A DNA stretch of 48,375 bases from Paracoccaceae bacterium. GTDB taxonomy: Bacteria; Pseudomonadota; Alphaproteobacteria; Rhodobacterales; Rhodobacteraceae. The notes below the pieces were generated by a model. It made no database searches. It was not told where the DNA came from and saw only the letters and a list, made by a program, of their open reading frames with translations. This document shows positions 32,732 to 42,575 of the stretch, piece after piece (positions within the stretch are counted from its first letter, which is position 1; the number at the start of each line of letters is the position of its first letter). Made by a program: the position numbers and the translations under genes. The DNA lies in assembly GCA_022763485.1 (NCBI GenBank), contig JALEGX010000126.1, positions 1 to 48,375 of the forward strand, written 5' to 3'.

Positions 32732-33352
32732 ATGCCGAGCCCCATTCGCATTCACCGCCACCCGCTGTCCGGTCACGCCCACCGCGCAGAGCTGTTTGCC
32801 AGCCTTGCCGGGATCAAACACGACCTGATCGAAGTTGACCTGATGGCAGGTGAGCACAAGAAGCCTCCGTTCCTGAGCCTGAACCCGGCCGGACAAGTCC
32901 CGGTCCTGGAAGACGGGGACACCGTTGTGACCGATTCCAATGCCATTCTGGTCTATCTGGCCCGGAAATACGCACCTGAGTGGCTGCCGACGGATCCGGT
33001 TCGCGAAGCGGAGGTGCAGAAATTCCTGTCTTTGGCAGCGGGTGAAATCACCAATGGGCCCGCGGCCGCCCGCCTGATCACCGTCTTTGGCGCGTCGTTG
33101 GATGCTGATCGCGCTGCGGCGGTCGCCAAATTTGCCTTCGACCTCCTGGAAGCGCATCTGGACACTCGCGATTGGCTGGTTGGTGAGCGCGCCTCCGTCG
33201 CTGATGTGGCGATCTACAGCTACACGGCCCACGCGCCCGAAGGGAATGTCTCGCTTGCAGAATATCCCAACATTCGCGCCCTTCTGGCCCGGATCGAGGC
33301 ATTGCCCGGCTTTGTTGGCATGCAGCGCACCAAGGTCGGTCTGGCGGCCTGA
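32732..33352 (+). CDS. Glutathione S-transferase family protein
   Basis: A 206-residue cytosolic GST. The thioredoxin-like N-terminal domain contains the glutathione-binding [12 protein letters not shown] and [14 protein letters not shown] segments; the C-terminal all-helical domain contains [17 protein letters not shown]. It conjugates or reduces electrophiles with glutathione. The ATG at 32732 is preceded by AAGGA; the longer frame upstream covers the regulatory gap. A PPOX-FNR flavoprotein gene follows 120 bases downstream, and a LysR gene is divergent. Confidence 0.93.
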   Translation: MPSPIRIHRHPLSGHAHRAELFASLAGIKHDLIEVDLMAGEHKKPPFLSLNPAGQVPVLEDGDTVVTDSNAILVYLARKYAPEWLPTDPVREAEVQKFLSLAAGEITNGPAAARLITVFGASLDADRAAAVAKFAFDLLEAHLDTRDWLVGERASVADVAIYSYTAHAPEGNVSLAEYPNIRALLARIEALPGFVGMQRTKVGLAA

Positions 33353-33472
33353 TCTCGCTTTGACCAATGGGAAAGGGACAAGCCTTTCCCGCCACGGCGC
33401 CCTGCTCCGCCATGTTGGGCAGGGCGCTCTTTCTCCTCGCCATCCCCGTTTTCAAAGTGAAGGACCAAAGTC

Positions 33473-35116
33473 ATGGATCACCGTTTGCTCGCAGAACCGT
33501 CTTCGCCTTTCCACGCCGGCGAAATTCAGGTCCAGTCCCGGCTGGGCGTCCGGCAGGTTGAGACCTGGGCCCGGCGGGTCATCCGGGACCATATGCCGGA
33601 CCAGCACCGCGACTTCTATGCGCAACAGCCCTTCCTGATTCTGGCGGCCCGCGACGCGGCCGGACGGCCCTGGGCGACGCTGATTGAAGGGGAACCCGGT
33701 TTTGTCACCTCTCCCAATCCTCGGGTCCTGGACATTCACGGCGCCCTTGCTGCCGGGGATGCACTGGACGGTGCATTGGGCGTCGAGTCCGATGTCGGAA
33801 TCCTAGGCATCGAATTTGCCACCCGCCGTCGCAACCGGGTGAACGGGCATCTGTCCGGGGCCGGAAACGGCATCCTGTCCTTCACCGTGGACCAATCCTT
33901 CGGCAACTGCCCGCAGTATATTCACGAACGGGACTACACATTCACCCCGGAAACACCCGTCCCGCACAAGACCGTCACCACATCGCTCACGGCCACGCAG
34001 GCTGGGTGGATCAGGGCTGCGGACACCTTCTTTCTTGCCACGGGTTATCGCGGGGACGGGGCGCATGAATCCTATGGCATGGATGCCTCACACCGTGGTG
34101 GCAATCCGGGATTTGTCGAGGTGCCGGATGAGGCCACCCTGCGCTTTCCCGATTACGCAGGAAACAACCATTTCAACACCATCGGCAACCTCATGCTGGA
34201 TGATCGTATCGGGATGCTATTTGTCGATTTCGCCTCCGGCAGCCTGCTGCAAGTCTCCGGGCGGGCCACGATAGACTGGGCCCCGGACGCGGCGACACAA
34301 CCCACCGAAGCGCTGCGCTACATTTCCGTCCATATCGATGAGGTCGTGGAACTGCGCTCCGCGCTCAGGTTGCGCTGGAAGACCGCAGATGAGGACATGC
34401 GCGCCCTGCAACTTGTTGCAAAGACTGCGGAAAGCGCGGATGTGACTTCATTTACAGTGGCCGCAGCGGATGGCGACGACCTGCCGAGCTTCAAGGCGGG
34501 GCAATACCTGCCGATTGCGATCGAGGTCCCCGGCCATGCTGGACCGGCGCACCGCACTTATTCCCTCTCACATGGGCCGGACCAGGCAACCTATCGTATA
34601 TCGGTCAAGCGTGAGGAGAATGGCCTGGTCTCGCGCCATTTGCATGACCACCTTGAAGTCGGAATGCAAATCCGCGCGGGCAAGCCCTCCGGCGATCTGA
34701 CCATCCCGGATAACAAGGCCCCGCTGGTGCTGGTCAGCGCCGGTGTGGGAATCACCCCGATGCTCAGCATTCTGCATGACACCGCCAGAGAGGCTGGCCA
34801 GCGGCCTGTCTGGTTCGTACATGGGGCCCGAAACGGCGTGCATCACCCCCATGCCAATGAGGTCCGGTCCCTCGTCGAAGCGGCCCCGCATATTCGGACG
34901 CTCACCGCCTATAGCCGTCCGTTGGACACGGACCAACGCGGGACGGACTATGACACCGAAGGCCGGATCGACGTGGCGGCGCTGATGCAATTGCAACTGC
35001 CCTCCGACGCTCACTTCCTGCTCTGTGGCCCGGCCGCTTTCATGTCGGATATCGAGGCTGGGCTAACTCAAGCAGGCGTGCCGGAGCGCCAGATCCATCA
35101 GGAAAGCTTTGGCTGA
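33473..35116 (+). CDS. PPOX-fold / ferredoxin-NADP reductase-type fusion flavoprotein
   Basis: A 547-residue two-domain protein. Residues about 1-310 resemble the pyridoxamine-phosphate-oxidase (split-barrel) fold, with FLATGYRGDGAHESYGMD and GNNHFNTIGNLMLDDRIG. Residues about 325-547 form an FAD/NAD(P)H reductase module with RTYSLSHGP for flavin and VSAGVGITPMLSIL for nucleotide. It stops right after HQESFG, where longer relatives continue into a plant-type 2Fe-2S ferredoxin domain, so that module is absent. An AAGGA site precedes the ATG. With the GST and LysR genes it may act in redox or detoxification chemistry; the reaction is unknown. Confidence 0.85.
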   Translation: MDHRLLAEPSSPFHAGEIQVQSRLGVRQVETWARRVIRDHMPDQHRDFYAQQPFLILAARDAAGRPWATLIEGEPGFVTSPNPRVLDIHGALAAGDALDGALGVESDVGILGIEFATRRRNRVNGHLSGAGNGILSFTVDQSFGNCPQYIHERDYTFTPETPVPHKTVTTSLTATQAGWIRAADTFFLATGYRGDGAHESYGMDASHRGGNPGFVEVPDEATLRFPDYAGNNHFNTIGNLMLDDRIGMLFVDFASGSLLQVSGRATIDWAPDAATQPTEALRYISVHIDEVVELRSALRLRWKTADEDMRALQLVAKTAESADVTSFTVAAADGDDLPSFKAGQYLPIAIEVPGHAGPAHRTYSLSHGPDQATYRISVKREENGLVSRHLHDHLEVGMQIRAGKPSGDLTIPDNKAPLVLVSAGVGITPMLSILHDTAREAGQRPVWFVHGARNGVHHPHANEVRSLVEAAPHIRTLTAYSRPLDTDQRGTDYDTEGRIDVAALMQLQLPSDAHFLLCGPAAFMSDIEAGLTQAGVPERQIHQESFG

Positions 35117-35164
35117 GCACCGCAATCGCCGGTGTGCAGCAAATACAGGGTGGTTTGGAAGGCT

Positions 35165-35238
35165 TGGAGCGGGTGAAGGGAATCGAACCCTCGTATGCAG
35201 CTTGGGAAGCTGCCGTTCTACCATTGAACTACACCCGC
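35165..35238 (-). tRNA. tRNA-Gly (CCC)
   Basis: The minus strand folds into a full cloverleaf. Acceptor arms GCGGGTG/CACCCGC, D arm with TTCAATGGTAGAA, anticodon stem GCAGC/GCTGC with loop TTCCCAA (anticodon CCC, reading GGG), T arm with GGGTTCGATTCCC, discriminator T and encoded CCA. The flanks 35117-35164 and 35239-35435 show no further gene. Confidence 0.95.
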
Positions 35239-35435
35239 CTTGCCTTCCTTCTACTGAGCGATGACAGGACAGGCAAGGCCCGCTACCCCCACAGGGTATA
35301 GATTTGTTCCGAAACCTTCGCAGACCCGCCGTCAGGATGAACCTTCACGGCGCCTGCGCTTTGGTGTATGCGCCTGTCATTCCTCCCTCAACACAGGCGT
35401 CGCCTTGTACGTCAAGCAATCAGGACACCGATCCC

Positions 35436-35885
35436 ATGAGCTCTGAAAACCAAATTGTGCTGTCCAGCGATCACGCCGCTATCGAATTGCGCCAAGCCGT
35501 CGCGGACCATGCCAAGACCCTGGGGTGGGACGTTCTGGACATCGGCCCCACGACCCCCGAAAGCACCCATTACCCGGATCACGGCGCAGCGGCTGCACGT
35601 GAAGTGGCCTCGGGCAACTGCAAGCTGGGCATCGTGCTCTGTGGCACCGGTCAGGGCATCATGATGGCTGCAAACAAGGTCAAGGACATCCGCTGCGGCG
35701 TCTGCTCGGACACGTTTTCCGCCCGGATGATCCGCGAGCACAACGACGCCAACATGCTGTCGATCGGCGCGCGTGTTGTTGGTGAAGGGCTGGCGCTTGA
35801 AATCGTGACCGCGTTCCTGAACGCAGAGTTCGAAGGCGGCCGCCATGGCACACGGGTCGACATGATCAAGGCGCTGGAAGCCTGA
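35436..35885 (+). CDS. rpiB: Ribose-5-phosphate isomerase B
   Basis: A 149-residue cytosolic sugar-phosphate isomerase of the RpiB/LacAB family, interconverting ribose-5-phosphate and ribulose-5-phosphate. It has the family start SSDHAAIELR, the catalytic-Cys loop GIVLCGTGQGIMMAANK and SARMIREHNDANMLSIGARVV, here all intact. The ATG at 35436 is chosen since MSSENQIVLSSDHA is the conserved start; the longer frame is intergenic. It is transcribed alone, convergent with an acyl-CoA dehydrogenase gene. Confidence 0.95.
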   Translation: MSSENQIVLSSDHAAIELRQAVADHAKTLGWDVLDIGPTTPESTHYPDHGAAAAREVASGNCKLGIVLCGTGQGIMMAANKVKDIRCGVCSDTFSARMIREHNDANMLSIGARVVGEGLALEIVTAFLNAEFEGGRHGTRVDMIKALEA

Positions 35886-35899
35886 TGTCCACCCGAAGG

Positions 35900-35925
35900 T
35901 CAGCGTCCGAAACCACGGACGCTGA
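35900..35925. terminator. Bidirectional terminator hairpin between rpiB and the acyl-CoA dehydrogenase gene
   Basis: TCAGCGTCCG and CGGACGCTGA form a perfect 10-bp stem with a 6-base AAACCA loop, 15 bases after the rpiB stop and between convergent genes. No T tract follows. Confidence 0.5.
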
Positions 35926-35977
35926 GCACGTCAGAAGACAGGCGGCCCAGTGATCCGCCTGCCCTCCCTGCCTTTGG

Positions 35978-37123
35978 TTACCGGGGACCCGGGTTTGCCA
36001 GCAGGTCACGCGCGATGACCAGACGCTGAATGTCGCTGGTGCCTTCGTAGATCTGCGAAACGCGCACGTCGCGATAGATCCGCTCGACAGGATAATCGCT
36101 CAGATACCCGTAACCGCCGAATGTCTGGATCGCAGCCGAGCAGACCTCTTCCGCGATTTCGGTCGCGAATAGCTTGGCCATGGACGCCTCTCGCAGCGCC
36201 GGCAGGCCCGCATCGCGCCGCCGCGCCGCGTGGTGAACCAGCTGGCGCGCGGCTTCGACCTTGGTTGCCATATCCGCCAGACGGAAGCCCACCGCCTGAT
36301 GCTGGGCGATCTGCTTGCCGAAGGCTTTTCGCTCCTGCGCATACTCCAGCGCCAGCTCCAGCGACTTGCGCGCCATGCCAACCGCCTGCGAGGCGATGCC
36401 GATCCGGCCGCCTTCCAAGTTGGCCAGAGCAATCTTGTAGCCTTCGCCCTCGGCCCCCAGCAGGTTTTCCTTGGGCACACGCATGTTTTCGAACGACAAC
36501 TGACAGGTATCCGACGAATGCAGACCCAGCTTATCTTCGACCCGTACCACCTCATAACCCGGCGTGTCGGTTTCAACTATGAAGGCGCTGATGCCTTTTG
36601 ATCCCGCGTCCTTGTCGGTGACCGCAAAAACGATGATCAGGCTGCCGTTCTTGCCCGACGAAATGAACTGCTTGGCGCCGTTCAGCACATAGGCGTCCCC
36701 ATCCAGCACCGCGGTTGTCCGCAACTGAGACGCGTCCGAGCCCGCTTGCGGCTCCGTCAGGGCGAAACCGCCGATCCATTCACCACTGGCCAGCTTGGGC
36801 AGGTACTTCTGCTTTTGCGCCTCGGTGCCATATTTCACGATCGGACCGCAGCCGACCGAGCTGTGAACGCTCAGGATCGTGGAACAGGCTCCGTCACCGG
36901 CTGCGATCTCTTCCACCACGCTGGCATAGGTCACGGTGTCCAGCGCGATCCCACCGTATTCTTCAGGCACCAGCATGCCCAGAAAGCCAAGTGCGCCCAT
37001 TTCCGTCAGCTCTTCACGCGGGAAAGCCTTGGTTTTGTCACGGGCCTCGGCACCCGGCCAAAGCCGGTCCTGTGCAAACTGCGCGGCCATGTCCCGAATG
37101 GCGGATTGCGTTTCGTCAAGCAT
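35978..37123 (-). CDS. Acyl-CoA dehydrogenase
   Basis: A 381-residue FAD flavoenzyme catalysing alpha,beta-dehydrogenation of an acyl-CoA. It shows the standard three-domain layout with GFALTEPQAGSDAS and the flavin-binding region near LNGAKQFISSG, and ends with YPVERIYRDVRVSQIYEGTSDIQR, which contains the catalytic Glu. The closest type is short/branched-chain acyl-CoA dehydrogenase. An AAGGAA site precedes the ATG. It is divergent from an AraC-family regulator that may control it. The chain-length preference cannot be read. Confidence 0.95.
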   Translation of the reverse strand: MLDETQSAIRDMAAQFAQDRLWPGAEARDKTKAFPREELTEMGALGFLGMLVPEEYGGIALDTVTYASVVEEIAAGDGACSTILSVHSSVGCGPIVKYGTEAQKQKYLPKLASGEWIGGFALTEPQAGSDASQLRTTAVLDGDAYVLNGAKQFISSGKNGSLIIVFAVTDKDAGSKGISAFIVETDTPGYEVVRVEDKLGLHSSDTCQLSFENMRVPKENLLGAEGEGYKIALANLEGGRIGIASQAVGMARKSLELALEYAQERKAFGKQIAQHQAVGFRLADMATKVEAARQLVHHAARRRDAGLPALREASMAKLFATEIAEEVCSAAIQTFGGYGYLSDYPVERIYRDVRVSQIYEGTSDIQRLVIARDLLANPGPR

Positions 37124-37242
37124 GGGTCAATTCCTTTTCCTGAAAGCTCTCCCGCGCGGTCCCCCTGGACGTGATCCGAAGGTCCTGCGCCGGGAACCAG
37201 CCATTTCACCGCGCATCCTACCGTTGAAAACTATCGCAAGCG

Positions 37243-38265
37243 ATGTCAGGATATTTCAAAAACCTGACAAGATTTACCATGTCTTCTGATGCTCTGATTC
37301 CCCCGACCTTTGTGAAAGAGGCCCTGGACTGTGGCACCGCCGCAGGGGTTGATATGACGGTGCTGACCGCGGATCTGGGCCTGTCACAGGACAACCTGAA
37401 CCGGCTGACGGCCAGCCAGTTCGGCCAGATCTGGCTGGAACTGTCCTTTCGCATGAAGGATGAATTCTTCGGCCTGGGGGACCGCCCCATGAGCCCCGGC
37501 AGCTTCACCTTGCTGGGCCATGCCACCCGACAGGCCGCCAACCTGGAAGTGGCGCTGGCACGCGCATTGCGGTTTCTGACCATCGTGCTGGATGAACCGG
37601 CCGGGTCCCTGCATCTTGACGGCCGCCTTGCAATGATCCGCCTGTCGGAAAGCGGCAGCCCCAGAACCGCCTTTGCTTATCGGCTCTACTTCACCATCCT
37701 GCATGCGTTGAATTGCTGGCTGGTGGGCGAACGGATCCCGATCCGTCAGATCCAATTCCCTTGCACAGCCCCCACCGGCACCAACGACTACGGCGATTTC
37801 TTCGGCGTGCCGGTCACGTTCGGCGAGCCATTTGCCCAGATGACGATCGAGCGCAAATACCTGCGCAAACCGGTCAACAGATCGGAACGCGCCCTGAAGG
37901 CCTTCCTGAAATCCGCGCCCACGACATTCCTGACCGGCTACAGGCACGCAGACGGGATCAAGGCGCAAGTGGTGGCGGAACTGTCCATCGGGGCGATGGA
38001 GGCCTGGCCGGGAATTGATGCGGTCGCGCAAAAGCTTGGCCTGTCCACCTCAACCCTGCACCGCAGATTGGCGGAAGAGGGACAAAGCTTTGGTGAGATC
38101 AAGGAAGAGCGACGCCGGAACCTGGCGATTTCGCTGCTGAAGAACTCGGACATGCCCATCGCGGAGATTGCGCACCAGGTGGGCTATAGCGAACCCAGCG
38201 CCTTCTTTCGCGCCTTTCACCGATGGTTCGAACAATCCCCTGGGGAAATCCGAAAGCGCCTTTGA
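37243..38265 (+). CDS. AraC-family transcriptional regulator (OruR-like)
   Basis: A 340-residue regulator with an N-terminal arabinose-binding-like domain of the OruR/ArgR type (about 25-210, LGHATRQAANLEVALARALRF) and a C-terminal AraC double helix-turn-helix (about 240-340, LGLSTSTLHRRLAEEG; GYSEPSAFFRAFHRWF). The ATG at 37279 is an alternative start, because neither has a strong ribosome site. It is divergent from the acyl-CoA dehydrogenase gene over 119 bases, so it may activate it in response to a fatty or amino-acid-derived ligand. Confidence 0.9.
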   Translation: MSGYFKNLTRFTMSSDALIPPTFVKEALDCGTAAGVDMTVLTADLGLSQDNLNRLTASQFGQIWLELSFRMKDEFFGLGDRPMSPGSFTLLGHATRQAANLEVALARALRFLTIVLDEPAGSLHLDGRLAMIRLSESGSPRTAFAYRLYFTILHALNCWLVGERIPIRQIQFPCTAPTGTNDYGDFFGVPVTFGEPFAQMTIERKYLRKPVNRSERALKAFLKSAPTTFLTGYRHADGIKAQVVAELSIGAMEAWPGIDAVAQKLGLSTSTLHRRLAEEGQSFGEIKEERRRNLAISLLKNSDMPIAEIAHQVGYSEPSAFFRAFHRWFEQSPGEIRKRL

Positions 38266-38291
38266 TCCCCGTGATGACGGGTCACGCACGC

Positions 38292-38669
38292 TTACAGGTG
38301 GTCGCGGATCGTCCCGGTTTTGGGCGAAAGCGCGGGATCAATGTCACGCATCTCCAGTGACAGCGCGACAGGATGAACCGCCAGAACCGGCTCCAGATAA
38401 CTTTTGACGGCATCAAAAATGCGCTGCGTTGCATCCTGTTTCACGTCATCGGGACGTCCGCCACGCAAGCGGATGGAGATGTCGATGAACCCGTGCTTCG
38501 GGTTGCCATCCGCAATCGCATAGTGATCAACCCGCAGCGCGCGGACCCGGATCCCGGGCATCGGGAAGGTCTCGATGGTGGCGGCGGTGGCGCGGATATG
38601 CTCACACAGCGCCCCCATATCTACCACGGCGTCCAGATTTCCGGAGTATTCCAGTTGAAAATGCGGCAT
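38292..38669 (-). CDS. 5-carboxymethyl-2-hydroxymuconate isomerase-like tautomerase
   Basis: A 125-residue protein of the CHMI branch of the tautomerase superfamily. The start MPHFQLEYSGNL puts Pro at position 2, which becomes the catalytic N-terminal proline after Met removal; HYAIADGNPKHGFI and RLRGGRPDDVKQ are typical. The known enzyme acts in homoprotocatechuate meta-cleavage, but no other gene of that pathway is present here. A GGAGG site precedes the ATG. It lies just downstream of the terminated ligABC operon, so it has its own promoter. Confidence 0.88.
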   Translation of the reverse strand: MPHFQLEYSGNLDAVVDMGALCEHIRATAATIETFPMPGIRVRALRVDHYAIADGNPKHGFIDISIRLRGGRPDDVKQDATQRIFDAVKSYLEPVLAVHPVALSLEMRDIDPALSPKTGTIRDHL

Positions 38670-38762
38670 CGGGCGACCTCCAATTTACTTGTCATGTGTA
38701 GTAAATTCACGCACCGCACGTCAATCACCGCCTGATCGTATCGCGAAACTTCTGGTCTTCCC

Positions 38763-38797
38763 AAAAGAAAACCGCGCCAAGCCGAAGCTCAGCGCGG
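38763..38797 (-). terminator. Rho-independent terminator of the ligABC operon
   Basis: On the minus strand CCGCGCTGAGC-TTCG-GCTTGGCGCGG forms a continuous stem (two G-U wobbles) capped by a stable UUCG tetraloop and followed by TTTTCTTTT. It lies 22 bases after the ligC stop. Confidence 0.88.
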
Positions 38798-38818
38798 GGA
38801 CCCGATCAATCGGGCAAT

Positions 38819-39769
38819 TCACTGCTCGTAAGCGGTCTTTTCGATCCGGTCCAACGTCTGCATCGCGCCCAGAACGTCGCTGACACATCCGTTGGGCTTG
38901 CGCCCTTCCTGAATGGCCGAAATGAACTCGCGGTCGATCAGCTCGATCCCGTTGTTGGAAACGGCGACATCGGACAGGTCGATCTGATTGTCATACCCGT
39001 CATAAAGGTCGTCATACCGGGCGACATAGGTGCCCTTGTCACAGATATAGCGGAAATAGGTCCCCAGCGGCCCGTCGTTATTGAACGACAGGGACAGCGT
39101 GCAGAGTGCACCCGACGGGACCTTCATGCCGATGGTCATGTCCATTGCAATGCCCAGCTCCGGATGCGCGGGCCCCTGCAGGCCAAAGACCTCGCTGGCT
39201 TGCTCGCCGGTCTGATATTGGAACAGGTCAACCGTGTGACAGGCGTGGTGCCACAGCAGGTGATCGGTCCAGCTGCGCGGCTCCCCTTTGGCATTGGTAT
39301 TGGTCCGGCGGAAGAAGTAGGTCTGAACATCCATCTGCTGGATCTTCAGTTCCCCGGCTTCGACCTTGTTGTGGATCCACTGGTGGCTGGGGTTGAAGCG
39401 GCGCACCTGACCGGCCATTGCAACCAGACCCGATTTCTTTTGCGCCTCAACCACGCGCTCGCTGTCGGCCAGGCTGTCGGCCATCGGAATTTCGACCAAC
39501 ACATGCTTGCCCGCTTCCAGACAGGCAACGGCCTGATCCGCGTGCATCTGGGTCGGCGTGGACAGGATCACCGCATCCACGTCATCGCGCGCGATGCATT
39601 CCTCCAGCGTGGTGGCCGCGTGGCCGATCCCGCGCTCTGCCGCCATCGCTTCGATCTTTGCCTGTGTCGGCCCCATGATCGACGTGACGGTGACGCCTTC
39701 GATCTGCGCAAGGGCGTCAAGGTGTTTCTGGCCAAATGCGCCATACGCGCCGGCAACACAAATACGCAT
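38819..39769 (-). CDS. ligC: 4-carboxy-2-hydroxymuconate-6-semialdehyde dehydrogenase
   Basis: A 316-residue Gfo/Idh/MocA-fold NAD(P)-dependent dehydrogenase. It has the N-terminal Rossmann region RICVAGAYGAFGQKH, the EIPMADS segment in place of the usual EKP, and the HACHTVDLFQYQTGE segment found in LigC. LigC oxidises the hemiacetal of the protocatechuate ring-cleavage product to 2-pyrone-4,6-dicarboxylate. It follows ligB by 12 bases in a ligA-ligB-ligC operon, which makes the identity secure. An AAGGAC site precedes the ATG. Confidence 0.94.
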   Translation of the reverse strand: MRICVAGAYGAFGQKHLDALAQIEGVTVTSIMGPTQAKIEAMAAERGIGHAATTLEECIARDDVDAVILSTPTQMHADQAVACLEAGKHVLVEIPMADSLADSERVVEAQKKSGLVAMAGQVRRFNPSHQWIHNKVEAGELKIQQMDVQTYFFRRTNTNAKGEPRSWTDHLLWHHACHTVDLFQYQTGEQASEVFGLQGPAHPELGIAMDMTIGMKVPSGALCTLSLSFNNDGPLGTYFRYICDKGTYVARYDDLYDGYDNQIDLSDVAVSNNGIELIDREFISAIQEGRKPNGCVSDVLGAMQTLDRIEKTAYEQ

Positions 39770-39781
39770 GTTTCGTGTCCT

Positions 39782-41022
<1,241 letters not shown>

Positions 41023-41089
41023 GTTGCCCCTTCCCTCTGGCAGGTCAGTCGCAGAAGCCCAACCCATTCGAAATGTGGCCAAGACAGCC

Positions 41090-41111
41090 GGGGGACAATC
41101 GTTCGTCCCCC
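41090..41111. promoter_or_regulatory. Inverted repeat in the ligA promoter region
   Basis: GGGGGAC (41090-41096) and GTCCCCC (41105-41111) are perfect inverted copies separated by 8 bases, 68 bases upstream of ligA and 88 bases after the LysR gene. No T tract follows, so it may be either a weak terminator of the LysR gene or a protein-binding site. Confidence 0.35.
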
Positions 41112-41198
41112 ACGCAGACAGCGCGCATCAATCCTGGCTCCGAACCTAGACAAAAGTCAGGTTGAAGGGAAATTCAATGCAGGCGCACGGTATAAGTT

Positions 41199-42413
41199 TT
41201 ACGCATAGGATACCGTCGAAGCCTGCCGCAGAAGTGACAGGAACCGGGTCTGTGTCGGCGTCGGCAGCCAGCCGGTTCTGGTGGTGATCCCGATGCTGCG
41301 GGCGCTGTCAGGCAGCGGCGTATCCAGTGGAACAAGAAGGCCCTGCTCCCGTTCGACCGCCATCTGGTGCCGGGACATGACGGTGACGTAATCGCCGCGC
41401 ATCAGCATGCCCCGCACAAAGACCAGTGAACTTGACACGATCCGGACCGGGGTTTCGGCCAACTCACCGATTTTCAAGGTGCGGAACAGGTATGATCCGG
41501 TTGGCGTAGGCTTGGGCGGGGCTATCCAGGGATACTGCATCACGTCGGCCAGCGTGATCCCGGAGCGCCCGACCAACGGATGTCCCGCGCCCACGACAAG
41601 AGACAGCGGATCGTCGAACAGAGCCTCCTGCGTGACATCATCGAAGGGAACCGGATCCCGCAAGGCCCCGATCAGCAGATCCAGCTCACCATACCGCAGG
41701 CTTCGCAACAATTCGTCATAAGGCCCTTCTATCGTGCGAAGCTGGACCCCCGGGCTGTTATGGATCAGCTGGTGCACCGCGTCCGGCAGGATCGACGTCC
41801 GCGAAAGCGGCATCGAGCCGATGACAATCCGCGTGTTGTCCTGACCTTTTTCCAGCTCCAGCTCATCATGGGCCTGGATCAGCTCGGCGGCGGCAAGCTT
41901 GCCCCCACGCGCGAAGGCTTCGCCAGCGCGGGTCAGTTCGATCCCATTGCTTGAGGTGGCGTAGAACGGCACGCCCGCCAGCTTCTCCAGATCACGGGCC
42001 GCGCGATGGACGGAAGGCTGTGAAATGCCAATCTTGCGCGCGGCAAGACTGAAACTCCCTGTTTCCCATATCCCGATCAGCGCACGCAGCTGGCTGGCTG
42101 AGACATGCTGCACAAAGCCGGGCGAGGCCGGCAGGGTCTTGCGCCCGGCCAGATGCACCGCCTCCGCTGCCCCGCGGTCCAGCAGCTCAAACACCCGCTG
42201 CACACGGCGCAGGAACCCGGCGCCCGATGCGGTGGGGAACATGCCTTCGGGCCTGCGTTCAAACAGGCTCACGCCCAGGCGCCGCTCCAGCCCGCCAATC
42301 GCTTGGGTCACGGCAGGTTGGCTGAGGTGAACATGCTCGGCAGCTGCGCTGACGCTTTGACGTTCAGCGACTTCCTTGAATGCCCTCAGATGACGTAGGT
42401 TCGGAAATTCCAT
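41199..42413 (-). CDS. LysR-type regulator with two tandem helix-turn-helix domains
   Basis: A 404-residue protein, about 100 residues longer than ordinary LysR regulators. The extra length is a second DNA-binding domain: HTH1 spans about 4-63 (SVSAAAEHVHLSQPAVTQAI) and HTH2 about 107-165 (SFSLAARKIGISQPSVHRAA), each followed by its own wing. The effector-binding domain follows from about 195 to the end. It lies between two divergent protocatechuate operons, ligABC downstream and galB-ligKUI-ligAB upstream, and probably regulates both. The ligand is likely protocatechuate or a pathway intermediate such as 2-pyrone-4,6-dicarboxylate or 4-oxalomesaconate. The frame is intact, so this is not a sequencing merger of two genes. 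Confidence 0.9.
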   Translation of the reverse strand: MEFPNLRHLRAFKEVAERQSVSAAAEHVHLSQPAVTQAIGGLERRLGVSLFERRPEGMFPTASGAGFLRRVQRVFELLDRGAAEAVHLAGRKTLPASPGFVQHVSASQLRALIGIWETGSFSLAARKIGISQPSVHRAARDLEKLAGVPFYATSSNGIELTRAGEAFARGGKLAAAELIQAHDELELEKGQDNTRIVIGSMPLSRTSILPDAVHQLIHNSPGVQLRTIEGPYDELLRSLRYGELDLLIGALRDPVPFDDVTQEALFDDPLSLVVGAGHPLVGRSGITLADVMQYPWIAPPKPTPTGSYLFRTLKIGELAETPVRIVSSSLVFVRGMLMRGDYVTVMSRHQMAVEREQGLLVPLDTPLPDSARSIGITTRTGWLPTPTQTRFLSLLRQASTVSYA

Positions 42414-42575
42414 ATGATTTCAAAGCTCGCCCAAGGCTTCCCCACTTGATCGACAACTCTTCTATAGCGAAAATTTATCAACTCTGCATGGTTTGAAATG
42501 GCAGACTCACAGGCGGCGCAGATATCCTGACGGCAATCACGAAATTCCGATCTTCCAGTGTCATGGAGCCAACAG

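Noticed and set aside
35239..35446. Short plus-strand frame between tRNA-Gly and rpiB
   Set aside because: No ribosome site, odd composition, and it overlaps the rpiB start in another frame; treated as intergenic.
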